Source of the DNA: an uncultured Akkermansia sp.
GTDB lineage: Bacteria; Verrucomicrobiota; Verrucomicrobiia; Verrucomicrobiales; Akkermansiaceae
NCBI GenBank assembly: GCA_947585525.1
Contig: CANPXA010000082.1
Span: 1 to 7,695, forward strand
Length of the DNA: 7,695 nucleotides
Direction: 5' to 3'
Made by a program: the position numbers and the translations under genes. Under the pieces are notes generated by a model that saw nothing but the letters and a program-made list of their open reading frames with translations, ran no database searches and was not told where the DNA came from. Position 1 is the first letter of the stretch. Each line of letters starts with the position of its first letter. Of this stretch, positions 1-5,652 are shown piece after piece.

Positions 1-213
1 AATGCGGGAGAACAAGTCATCGTCGTGGATGACGTGATCACCACGGGGGGATCAACCATCAAGGCTATTGATGCGATCGAAGCGGAGGGTGGGAAGGTCG
101 TAGCGGCATTGGTGCTGGTGGATCGCGAGGAAGGAGGACGTGAGGCGATTGAGGGACGCGGAGTGCCGGTGTATGCTCTCTATACACGCCGCAGCATCTT
201 CGGGGACAAATAA
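1..213 (+). CDS. pyrE: Orotate phosphoribosyltransferase, C-terminal fragment
   Basis: Reading frame 1 is open from the first base to TAA at 211-213 and gives the last 70 residues; the 5' part lies outside the window. The enzyme transfers phosphoribose from PRPP to orotate to give OMP in cytosolic pyrimidine synthesis. Visible is the type I phosphoribosyltransferase PRPP loop, VIVVDDVITTGGST (residues 7-20 of the fragment), with two adjacent acidic residues followed by TTGGS. After it come the typical helix (AIDAIEAEGG), a strand with DREEGG, and a tail ending in YTRRSIFGDK. The DREEG segment and the short tail fit OPRTs better than adenine or hypoxanthine phosphoribosyltransferases, but the orotate-binding N-terminus cannot be seen. 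nagZ follows after 16 bp on the same strand, so the two are probably co-transcribed. Confidence 0.85.
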   Translation, partial: NAGEQVIVVDDVITTGGSTIKAIDAIEAEGGKVVAALVLVDREEGGREAIEGRGVPVYALYTRRSIFGDK

Positions 214-229
214 GCAACGTGCGTGAGTC

Positions 230-1300
230 ATGCTGCCCATCATCGCAGGCATTGAGGGAACGGAGCTAAGCGAACAGGAACAGTATCTCTTCACCCGCCT
301 GCAGCCCGCAGGCTACATCCTCTTTTCCCGTAACATCGAAGATGTAGAACAAACGCGAGAGCTCACCGATCGCCTGCGGCACCTGACCTCCTCACCGGAT
401 GAGCCCATCATCGCTATCGATCAGGAGGGAGGACGTGTGGTACGAACGGCGAAGATAGGCGTGTCGCTGCCATCTGCCGCTGCCCTGGCTGCCACCCGGA
501 GCGAACACATCATCACTCAAGCGGCACATTATACGGCAAGGGGGTTGCATGCCCTCGGGGTGAACACCGTCCTTGCCCCGGTGCTGGATTATGGTTCACG
601 ACGAGAAAATGCGTTGGGAGGACGTTGCTGGGGAAGTGAGTCCCAGCAGGTCATTTCCTACGCCGGAGTATGGAACCGCGTGATGCATCGCCAGGGCATT
701 ATGACGTGCGCGAAACATTTTCCCGGCATGGGAGAAGCTCTGAATGACCCTCATTTCTCATTACCACGCATCCCGGGAACACGCATCGATTTACTGGCTG
801 AAAACGGAGCAAGCACTCCCTTCCATGCACTCATGTCCGAGCTGCCTGCCATGATGGTGGCGCACGTTGTGGTGCAGGAGCTGGATGCTTTGCGCCCCGC
901 AAGCCTGTCGGACGCCGTGGTCAAGGATTTTCTCCGTACTCAACTCGCCTACGAAGGAGTCGTTTTCACGGATGACCTGTGTATGGGCGCCATCACCCAA
1001 AAGTACTCCCCTGCCCAAGCTGCCGCCTCAGCTCTGTCTGCCGGTTGCGATGCACCGCTCATCTGTCACCAAACCACTCTGCACATCGAGGAGGCCGCGA
1101 CCATCATCAACGAACTACCCCAGGTTCTGTTACACGATGTTGAGCTCCGCTTGGAACGCTTCCGCACCCATATTCCGCGTCCCCTTCCGACCCCGCGTTT
1201 CATTGAATGGAACATGTATGTGGACGATGTGCACGCTTTCTGTGAGAAGGTACCGGAGCCGGAGGAGGATGTCCCATCCTCGCCGGTGCAGCATTACTGA
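230..1300 (+). CDS. nagZ: Beta-N-acetylhexosaminidase, GH3 family (NagZ)
   Basis: A 356-residue GH3 enzyme, slightly longer than E. coli NagZ. NagZ removes GlcNAc from GlcNAc-anhydroMurNAc peptides during peptidoglycan recycling, usually in the cytoplasm, and no signal peptide is visible here. Motifs in order: FSRNI (32-36), DQEGGRV (64-70), GGRCWG with the probable substrate arginine R132, KHFPG (162-166) with the GlcNAc-contacting Lys-His pair, the Asp-x-His of the mobile catalytic loop (D173, H175 in NDPHFSLP), and the nucleophile in FTDDL (D248). The usual KHFPGHG reads KHFPGMG, so the last His is Met167; the acid/base loop His is kept. The start is fixed because the in-frame codon at 224-226 is TGA. 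The Shine-Dalgarno sequence is weak (GTGAG close to the ATG), so coupling to pyrE is likely. The acidic, proline-rich tail (341-356) lies outside the catalytic barrel. Its stop overlaps the end of recF. Confidence 0.9.
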   Translation: MLPIIAGIEGTELSEQEQYLFTRLQPAGYILFSRNIEDVEQTRELTDRLRHLTSSPDEPIIAIDQEGGRVVRTAKIGVSLPSAAALAATRSEHIITQAAHYTARGLHALGVNTVLAPVLDYGSRRENALGGRCWGSESQQVISYAGVWNRVMHRQGIMTCAKHFPGMGEALNDPHFSLPRIPGTRIDLLAENGASTPFHALMSELPAMMVAHVVVQELDALRPASLSDAVVKDFLRTQLAYEGVVFTDDLCMGAITQKYSPAQAAASALSAGCDAPLICHQTTLHIEEAATIINELPQVLLHDVELRLERFRTHIPRPLPTPRFIEWNMYVDDVHAFCEKVPEPEEDVPSSPVQHY

Positions 1301-2346
1301 ACGGAGGCGTTAGAGATGCGACAAACGGGAAGAGGCATGGGAGCCTTTTCCAACCAGTGGAGGTGGGTGGTGGTAATCAAGGATTGAGACTCCGGGGGGA
1401 GATCGCTCAGCAAAGCCTGCCGTCGATGGGGGTCCAGTTCCCCGAAAATGTCGTCAATGAGCAGAACGGGAGCCTGACCGGTCTCTGCGTAAAGAAGACC
1501 CGCTTGCGCAAGAATCAACGAAATGGCGAGGGTGCGTTGTTGTCCCTCGGACGCGTACGCCGCAGCAGGAGTCCCATTGATGAGCAGCTGCACATCATCA
1601 CGGTGAGGACCTGTGGTCGTGAAGCCCGCCTGAATATCCGCCTCCAACGCACGATCCATAGCCTCTTCCGGAGACAATTCACTGGCCGGAGAATAAAAGA
1701 GAGAGATTCCTTCTGTCTCGCCGGCAGAAATACGCGAATGGTGCTGCACCACGTGGGGAATCAGCAACTCAAGCATCCGCTGCCTCAGCAAGGTGAGCTG
1801 CTTGCCGTGCTGCACCAGGAGTGCGCCGTAACTCATGAGGACGTCCCTCTGCGGTTTGGGACGGCGCAGGAGAACATTGCGGGATTTCAGTGCTTTCCTG
1901 TAGGCCAGCAAATGCGCACGGTACTCCGGGTGCCACTGCGTCCCCAGAAAATCCAAATAATCGCGTCGATTCTCCGCCCCGCCACTCACCAGAGCCATAT
2001 CTCTGTTTCCCAACCATACGACAGGCTGCGCGTCGGTCAAATAATCCGAATAATCACGCATGCTGACACCATCAACCGCCAACTCCAAATGCCGAGGCTG
2101 CCAAAGGATGCGGCGGGTACAAAAATCCGTATCCAGCGAGATACCGAATTCCGAGGAACCGTGGCGTGCGAGACGCTGCAGACGCGAAGTACGCGGACTG
2201 TGAAGGGTGAGCGCCACACAGATGGCCTCGATCAGACTCGTCTTGCCCTGTGCATTGTCGCCAAGCAGCAGAGCCCCACCTGTCGGTATTTCCCAAGTGA
2301 GCCTCTCGTAGCAGCGAAAATTTTTTAATCGCAGGGCGTGAAGCAT
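1294..2346 (-). CDS. recF: DNA replication and repair protein RecF
   Basis: A 350-residue SMC-like ABC ATPase of normal RecF length. RecF, with RecO and RecR, loads RecA at single-strand gaps and stalled forks. Seen in order: the N-terminal LKNFRCYE strand (7-14) typical of RecF/RecN; Walker A GDNAQGKT (29-36); the family motif TGPHRDD (245-251); an ABC signature ASEGQQRT (265-272), usually ASQGQQRT; Walker B LLIDDIFGELD (295-305); and the TTTH switch (326-329). ATG at 2344-2346 is supported by GGAGGT seven bases upstream, the only strong Shine-Dalgarno in the window, encoded by the last codons of plsC three bases away. It is third in a cmk-plsC-recF unit and not beside dnaA, dnaN or gyrB, the classical place for recF. 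Its end overlaps nagZ by 7 bp tail to tail, with no convincing terminator between them. Confidence 0.95.
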   Translation of the reverse strand: MLHALRLKNFRCYERLTWEIPTGGALLLGDNAQGKTSLIEAICVALTLHSPRTSRLQRLARHGSSEFGISLDTDFCTRRILWQPRHLELAVDGVSMRDYSDYLTDAQPVVWLGNRDMALVSGGAENRRDYLDFLGTQWHPEYRAHLLAYRKALKSRNVLLRRPKPQRDVLMSYGALLVQHGKQLTLLRQRMLELLIPHVVQHHSRISAGETEGISLFYSPASELSPEEAMDRALEADIQAGFTTTGPHRDDVQLLINGTPAAAYASEGQQRTLAISLILAQAGLLYAETGQAPVLLIDDIFGELDPHRRQALLSDLPPESQSLITTTHLHWLEKAPMPLPVCRISNASVQ

Positions 2347-2349
2347 GGG

Positions 2350-2982
2350 TCAGACCTCCATAGGCAAGGCGCGGATGGCATCCATGATTTTGTGTCCCAA
2401 GGCGAGCTGAGCCTCGCGTCCCTTTGCTTGCAGTTCGTCCCGAGAGAAGGAGATGGGGTCACCGATACTCACAGTGATGGGGCGAAACTTAACGGACTTG
2501 CTATGGATAGGCAAGCAGTCGTAGGCTCCTTGGATGCGGATCGGTTGCACAGGGACAGAGGCAAGCTTGCTGATGATGAGTCCTATGCCGGGCATGGCAT
2601 CGTGGATTTCTCCATCGGGACAACGTGCTCCCTCCGGGAAAATGACGATACGTCCCCCCGAGCGCAACAGACGTATCACACCCAGCAGGCTGCCGGGATC
2701 CGGTCGTTTCTGATCGATGGGCAAGGCATTGCACAGCGGAAGGACTTGCTTCATGAAAGGCGGGTCAAAGAGAGTCTTCCGCGCAAGGAAGTGGACCTTC
2801 GTTTCGTACATTTGACCGAGCAAGGGCGGATCCAAAAAACTCTGATGATTGGCGACGATGATACAGGGACCGTCCTGGATGAGTTTCTCGTAGCCAATGA
2901 TGCGCAGACGGAAAAGGGTCTCGTAGATGCAGCGGGCAAGCGAATGGCCGATGAAATAGAGGGGGTGCATGAAAAAAATCAA
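2350..2982 (-). CDS. plsC: 1-acyl-sn-glycerol-3-phosphate acyltransferase (PlsC/LPLAT family)
   Basis: A 206-210 residue protein, normal for short PlsC enzymes, which acylate lysophosphatidic acid to phosphatidic acid at the inner membrane. With the TTG start as residue 1, the catalytic H-x4-D motif is NHQSFLD (H46, D51), the phosphate-binding motif is FPEGAR (115-120, usually FPEGTR), and VPVQPIRI (143-150) matches motif IV. A hydrophobic start (FFMHPLYFIGHSL) could sit at the membrane. There are two possible starts: TTG at 2980-2982, overlapping the cmk TGA in an ATTGA arrangement, or ATG at 2968-2970 (residue 5), eight bases past that stop. Neither has a Shine-Dalgarno, so reinitiation by ribosomes finishing cmk is likely. 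cmk-plsC pairs occur in other bacteria including Chlamydia, as I recall. The exact acyl acceptor cannot be told from sequence; another LPLAT family member is possible. Confidence 0.87.
   Translation of the reverse strand: MIFFMHPLYFIGHSLARCIYETLFRLRIIGYEKLIQDGPCIIVANHQSFLDPPLLGQMYETKVHFLARKTLFDPPFMKQVLPLCNALPIDQKRPDPGSLLGVIRLLRSGGRIVIFPEGARCPDGEIHDAMPGIGLIISKLASVPVQPIRIQGAYDCLPIHSKSVKFRPITVSIGDPISFSRDELQAKGREAQLALGHKIMDAIRALPMEV
2354..2359 (-). promoter_or_regulatory. Ribosome binding site of recF
   Basis: On the - strand GGAGGT lies seven bases before the recF ATG. It matches the anti-Shine-Dalgarno core in full and sits inside the final Met-Glu-Val codons of plsC. It stands out because the other starts in this window have weak or no Shine-Dalgarno. 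It suggests recF recruits ribosomes itself rather than relying only on reinitiation after plsC. Confidence 0.8.
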
Positions 2983-3620
2983 TGGGAGAGTTTGGATTCG
3001 ATGTCACGCGCGATGAGCCGGACAACCTGCTCAATCGTCAGATCTGATGTGTCAACCAGGAGTGCATCCGGGGCTTGAGTGAGGGGAGCACAGGAACGAG
3101 AAGCGTCATTCTTATCACGCTCGGAAATGGAGTCTGTGAGTCCCTGTGCCGCGCGGCGTGCGGCTCTCACTTCCGGGGAAGCCGTCACAAAGTATTTGAA
3201 AGGGGTGTCCGGAAAAACAACGGAGCCAATATCCCGACCCTCCATCACAACGGCCTCAGAACGGTTGTATTCCCTTTGTTTGCGCAAAAGGAACGATCGC
3301 ACCTCCGGGATGGCGGCAACGATGGAGACGGTTTCATTAACCGCGGGTTCCGTGAGTTCTGCAGTGAGCACCTTGCCGGCAAAAAGAACCGTCGAACTCG
3401 AGCCCTCCTTCCCGAACTCCAGCGGTATATTCGGCAAAAGCTCCTTGATTTTTTCGACCTCCGTCGGGGCGATTCCATGTCGGTGCAAATACCACGCGAT
3501 GGCTCGATACATGGCACCTGTGTTGATGAAAGTATAGCCGAATTGGCTGGCTACAAGTTTGGCTACAGTGGACTTGCCGGATGCGGCCGGTCCGTCTATG
3601 GCAATGGCCGGAGGATTCAT
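2979..3620 (-). CDS. cmk: Cytidylate kinase
   Basis: A 213-residue P-loop kinase that phosphorylates CMP and dCMP with ATP in the cytosol. Motifs: P-loop GPAASGKST (10-18), NTGAMYRA (33-40, the CMP-binding segment), EGRDIGSVVFPD (127-138), and the lid and C-terminal run SERDKNDASRS...APL (166-180) with DTSDLTIEQVV (190-200). All are classical for Cmk. The ATG at 3618-3620 places the P-loop at the usual distance from the N-terminus. An in-frame ATG at 3687-3689 would add 23 residues, but it lies inside a repeat hairpin and would put the likely promoter inside the gene, so I reject it. There is no Shine-Dalgarno; a good sigma-70 type promoter ends eight bases before the ATG, so the message may be almost leaderless. 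First gene of cmk-plsC-recF. Confidence 0.95.
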   Translation of the reverse strand: MNPPAIAIDGPAASGKSTVAKLVASQFGYTFINTGAMYRAIAWYLHRHGIAPTEVEKIKELLPNIPLEFGKEGSSSTVLFAGKVLTAELTEPAVNETVSIVAAIPEVRSFLLRKQREYNRSEAVVMEGRDIGSVVFPDTPFKYFVTASPEVRAARRAAQGLTDSISERDKNDASRSCAPLTQAPDALLVDTSDLTIEQVVRLIARDIESKLSH

Positions 3621-3628
3621 ACTCAAAA

Positions 3629-3657
3629 AGTATAACTGCACCCCGTCTCCCTGTCCA
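3629..3657 (-). promoter_or_regulatory. Predicted sigma-70 type promoter of cmk-plsC-recF
   Basis: On the - strand TGGACA (3652-3657) and TATACT (3629-3634) are separated by exactly 17 bp, each one base off consensus. The -10 box ends 8 nt before the cmk ATG, so transcription would start about 2 nt before the start codon. The same geometry appears in front of the SDR gene. Predicted from sequence only. Confidence 0.55.
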
Positions 3658-3678
3658 GCACAAATGCCGACACGACGG

Positions 3679-3761
3679 GGCAAACGCATTGGTAATGCGT
3701 TTGCCTATTTACGATGGACGAATTACGATTTACGATTTATTGATAACGTGCGCATTGCGCA
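3679..3761. repeat. Modular intergenic repeat, full copy 1
   Basis: Four modules on the + strand. First, a perfect 12-bp inverted repeat GGCAAACGCATT / AATGCGTTTGCC (3679-3690, 3694-3705) with loop GGT. Second, after TA, four heptamers at 3708-3735: TTTACGA, TGGACGA, ATTACGA, TTTACGA. Third, an AT-rich spacer. Fourth, the GC hairpin TGCGC-ATT-GCGCA (3749-3761), followed by GATTTTT. Copy 2 at 6531-6614 has the same modules in the same order and orientation. The first hairpin begins 59 bp upstream of the cmk ATG on the - strand side. No T-run follows the first hairpin on either strand, so it is not an ordinary intrinsic terminator. Possible roles are a REP- or MITE-like element, a regulator site, or an RNA structure. 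Confidence 0.85.
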
Positions 3762-3805
3762 GATTTTTCCGGATTGTTAACGTATGCAGAGTCTTCTTGA
3801 GAGCC

Positions 3806-3819
3806 GTCACCATGGTGAC
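3806..3819. other. Perfect 14-bp palindrome
   Basis: GTCACCATGGTGAC is its own reverse complement with no central gap. It lies in AT-richer DNA within the cmk upstream gap, about 190 bp from the cmk ATG. Such a site could bind a dimeric protein, but nothing nearby identifies one and chance is possible. Confidence 0.6.
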
Positions 3820-3838
3820 TGCTTGTCGTCATGATTTT

Positions 3839-3864
3839 TTGATAGGTATCAACAATGATATCAA
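3839..3864. other. Cluster of TTGATA / TATCAA motifs in AT-rich DNA
   Basis: TTGATA at 3839-3844 faces TATCAA at 3847-3852 (inverted repeat with a 2-bp gap), and a second TATCAA follows 12 bp later at 3859-3864 inside the palindrome TGATATCA. The 12-bp period and AT-richness could suit a protein site. No gene with convincing coding signals starts here, so the role is unknown. Confidence 0.35.
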
Positions 3865-3901
3865 TCAATAAGAGCATTTTTTCTGTTGATGAACTTCTCT
3901 C

Positions 3902-3959
3902 AAATGCGTTTGCCTTGGACCGACACAACGGAGCAACCGAGAGCATTTGCTATTTACAA
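3902..3959. repeat. Degenerate fragments of the modular repeat
   Basis: Bases 3902-3915 repeat exactly the right arm of the hairpin in copy 2 (AAATGCGTTTGCCT) with no left arm nearby. Bases 3943-3959 (GCATTTGCTATTTACAA) are a decayed right arm plus the first heptamer of the element. I read both as remnants of older copies or partial insertions in the same orientation. Confidence 0.55.
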
Positions 3960-3961
3960 GA

Positions 3962-4123
3962 CAGCCGACGGCTGTAAGGCTGGCTGGACAAAAGCGCAGC
4001 TTTTGCCCGAAGGGCGAAAGCGACCGATGGCTGTAAGATCGCTTAGCCAAAAGCGATTGCTTTTGCCCAAAGGGGTGAGGAGTCGTGAGGCGACTCCGAA
4101 GCAAGCGCCGATGGGACGGCGCT
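3962..4123. repeat. Imperfect tandem duplication of about 60 bp and hairpin cluster
   Basis: Two diverged units follow each other. CCGACGGCTGTAAG (from 3964) recurs as CCGATGGCTGTAAG (from 4024), and the block 3989-4014 recurs at 4048-4074 with a few changes, a period of 59-60 bp. Within and after them are closely packed hairpins: CAGCCG/CGGCTG (3962-3974), AAAAGC/GCTTTT (3990-4004), GCCC/GGGC (4005-4015), ATCGCTT/AAGCGAT (4038-4057) which competes with AAAAGC/GCTTTT (4049-4064), GGAGTCG/CGACTCC (4079-4097), and AGCGCCG/CGGCGCT (4104-4123). Reading frames across it give low-complexity basic peptides with no start signal, so I do not call a gene. It could be a structured RNA or a repeat cluster; I recognise no known RNA family. 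Confidence 0.65.
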
Positions 4124-4130
4124 GAGTCAA

Positions 4131-4179
4131 TTTCCGATTTACAAATTACAATTGGGAAATAATGCGCGCCTGCGGCGCG
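4131..4179. repeat. Modular intergenic repeat, degenerate copy 3
   Basis: Heptamers TTTCCGA, TTTACAA, ATTACAA and TTGGGAA run without a break at 4131-4158, followed by a short AT-rich stretch and a GC hairpin CGCGCC-TGC-GGCGCG (4165-4179). Module order and orientation match copies 1 and 2, but the GGCAAACGCATT hairpin is missing; an unrelated GC hairpin (4104-4123) lies in its place. Confidence 0.6.
4165..4179 (-). terminator. Possible weak terminator after the GH75 gene
   Basis: Read on the - strand, a 6-bp all-GC stem CGCGCC / GGCGCG with loop GCA is followed by CATTATTT, 15-30 bases past the GH75 stop codon. The tail is a poor T-run, so termination may be partial. The stem is also the last module of a repeat copy. 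Confidence 0.35.
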
Positions 4180-4194
4180 GGTTATGTGAAGCCT

Positions 4195-5652
4195 TCACGT
4201 GCGGGGATCTGCGGCGGCGGGAGTTTCTGGGGAATCAGCAGGAAGGTCGGGAGAAGCAGGGGGAACAGGTGTTTCCTGTTTGGGCGCTAAAAGATCCTCT
4301 ACCTCGATGAATTCGGCATCCGGACCAAGTCCTCCCAACTCATCGAGCAATTCACGACAGCGGTCGTTGAGGCGTTTGTAATTGATGGGACCGGCCTCCG
4401 TTTCTGCGGTGTGTGGGAAGATGATGTAGGAGGCGTCGGGGGCACTCACGGGACGCGCGTTAATATCCGCTTTAGGATTGACAAGTTTACCCAAACGCAG
4501 GGAAGCCTCTCCGCTCTTCGAACGCGGACCATAGTCTCCGACGATGGCGGGTATGACCTTCTTCCCCACTACAACGGCCACATAATCCCCCGGTCTGGGG
4601 CGGTAGGCGTCATCCCTTCCCTCCTTAAGAACCAGTGGGATGACGATGAAGGGGTCATACTGCGCGAGCAAATAGCTATAACGCTTGAGGTCCCAGATCA
4701 CCCGGCGAGCTTCATCTACAGCCGCTGCATTACGCGGCTTTTCCTTGAGCAGCTTGGCAAGTCTGCTCTCCCACCCCGGCAGCAAAGGATTCACCGTCGT
4801 TCCTCTCTTCTTCCAGCGATAGGATGTCGTGGGTTGGTAGTGGGTGCTCCGAAGGATCGTTTCCGGCATCGTCGGCAGGCGATCGCCATCCGACCCATCG
4901 GAGACGACATCCATGTCGGCCTGCAACCACAAAACTTTCCGTTTGCTCGTCGGAGCTGTGATCTCAAGGATGGTGTCCGTGTCGTAAAAGTTGTGCTTGT
5001 CCAGCGGCTGAGCAAGGGAAGCTATATTGCGACGGACGTTGTTTTGCTTGTGCAAATAAAGAGAGGCAAACCAGCGCGACACGTGCGCTCCCTCCATGAG
5101 TTTTTCATACTGTGGTAAAACCCGGGCGAGCTCCGGGTTTGCCTGAAGAAGCTCTCTGCCATCCGCCGCGTGCGGCAGGAAAAGCTCCAGGCTGATGTGT
5201 GCCATGTATGCTTCCTTCTTGTTGCGATCCTGACTCGCCGTGCTGCCGGGCTTCAAGGAAATGCTGCTGCGCAGGTGCAGTCCACGCGCCAGGGCGGTTA
5301 CCTGCTCATACGTCCCTGTGGAGAGTTTTTCCGGGATTACAGGCGGAAAGGGAGGAAGTTCGATCGTGGGTCGAGTGATGAGGGTTTCCGGTTTCCACGG
5401 TTGTGATTCGACACCCGGTTCTTGCTGTTCCTTGACCGGCACCTCCACCCTTACCTCTACCGGCACTTCCACCGGTACCTTCACTACCTTCTCCACCACT
5501 TTCACAACCGGACGGGGAGTACCGACAATCGCTTGCACTAATTGCACGGGATAGGGAGTAAAGAGGGAGGCAACCACACAGCCTGTCACGAGCAGAACCC
5601 CGGCAGGGAACCACCACGTCTTGCACAGGTTGATGACAGATATTTTTTTCAT
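4195..5652 (-). CDS. Membrane-anchored or lipoprotein GH75 (chitosanase-family) protein
   Basis: A 485-residue protein. It starts MKKISVINL and has a hydrophobic stretch at 13-31 with a lipobox-like LVTGC (Cys25), so it is either a lipoprotein or anchored by one N-terminal helix. Residues 47-77 form a Val/Lys/Glu/Pro stalk with repeated VEVPV-type units, followed by a proline-rich linker to about 110. The C-terminal half resembles GH75 fungal-type chitosanases: ADMDVVSDG (245-253) matches the family's MDIDCDG region, DPFIVIP (333-339) its HPYVVFG region, and VGDYGPRSKSGEAS (371-384) carries the catalytic Asp-x8-Glu pair (D373, E382). GH75 enzymes cut chitosan; the true substrate here is unknown. 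The tail is Pro/Ala-rich. The ATG overlaps the SDR stop (ATGA), so translation is coupled. An upstream in-frame start at 5722-5724 would lengthen the N-terminus ahead of the export signal and is unlikely. Confidence 0.8.
   Translation of the reverse strand: MKKISVINLCKTWWFPAGVLLVTGCVVASLFTPYPVQLVQAIVGTPRPVVKVVEKVVKVPVEVPVEVRVEVPVKEQQEPGVESQPWKPETLITRPTIELPPFPPVIPEKLSTGTYEQVTALARGLHLRSSISLKPGSTASQDRNKKEAYMAHISLELFLPHAADGRELLQANPELARVLPQYEKLMEGAHVSRWFASLYLHKQNNVRRNIASLAQPLDKHNFYDTDTILEITAPTSKRKVLWLQADMDVVSDGSDGDRLPTMPETILRSTHYQPTTSYRWKKRGTTVNPLLPGWESRLAKLLKEKPRNAAAVDEARRVIWDLKRYSYLLAQYDPFIVIPLVLKEGRDDAYRPRPGDYVAVVVGKKVIPAIVGDYGPRSKSGEASLRLGKLVNPKADINARPVSAPDASYIIFPHTAETEAGPINYKRLNDRCRELLDELGGLGPDAEFIEVEDLLAPKQETPVPPASPDLPADSPETPAAADPRT

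Noticed and set aside
1331..1350. Terminator for nagZ inside recF (AGAGGC / GCCTTT stem)
   Set aside because: The stem includes a G-T pair, has only about four good pairs, and the T-run is short; it also lies within recF coding sequence.
1357..2328. Long open frame on the + strand across recF (323 codons)
   Set aside because: It is fully antisense to a RecF with all motifs intact, has no family motifs, and its composition follows from recF codon use.
2338..3078. Long open frame on the + strand across plsC (246 codons)
   Set aside because: Antisense shadow of plsC and the end of cmk; no motif and no start signal.
3621..3689. N-terminal extension of cmk by 23 residues
   Set aside because: The extra ATG lies in the repeat hairpin, the added residues have no Cmk homology, and the likely promoter would be inside the gene.
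3679..3761. CRISPR array
   Set aside because: Heptamers are contiguous with no spacers, units are far too short, and no cas gene is present.
3737..3946. Small - strand frame of 69 codons
   Set aside because: Starts near a repeat fragment, no start signal and no recognisable protein features; it also runs over the GC hairpin of repeat copy 1.
3865..4125. Two small overlapping frames (79 codons each, opposite strands) in the gap
   Set aside because: They span repeats and hairpins, give basic low-complexity peptides, and have no ribosome binding site.
3690..4194. tRNA, SRP RNA or tmRNA gene in the gap
   Set aside because: No T-loop GTTCGA motif, no cloverleaf and no SRP tetraloop region could be found on either strand.
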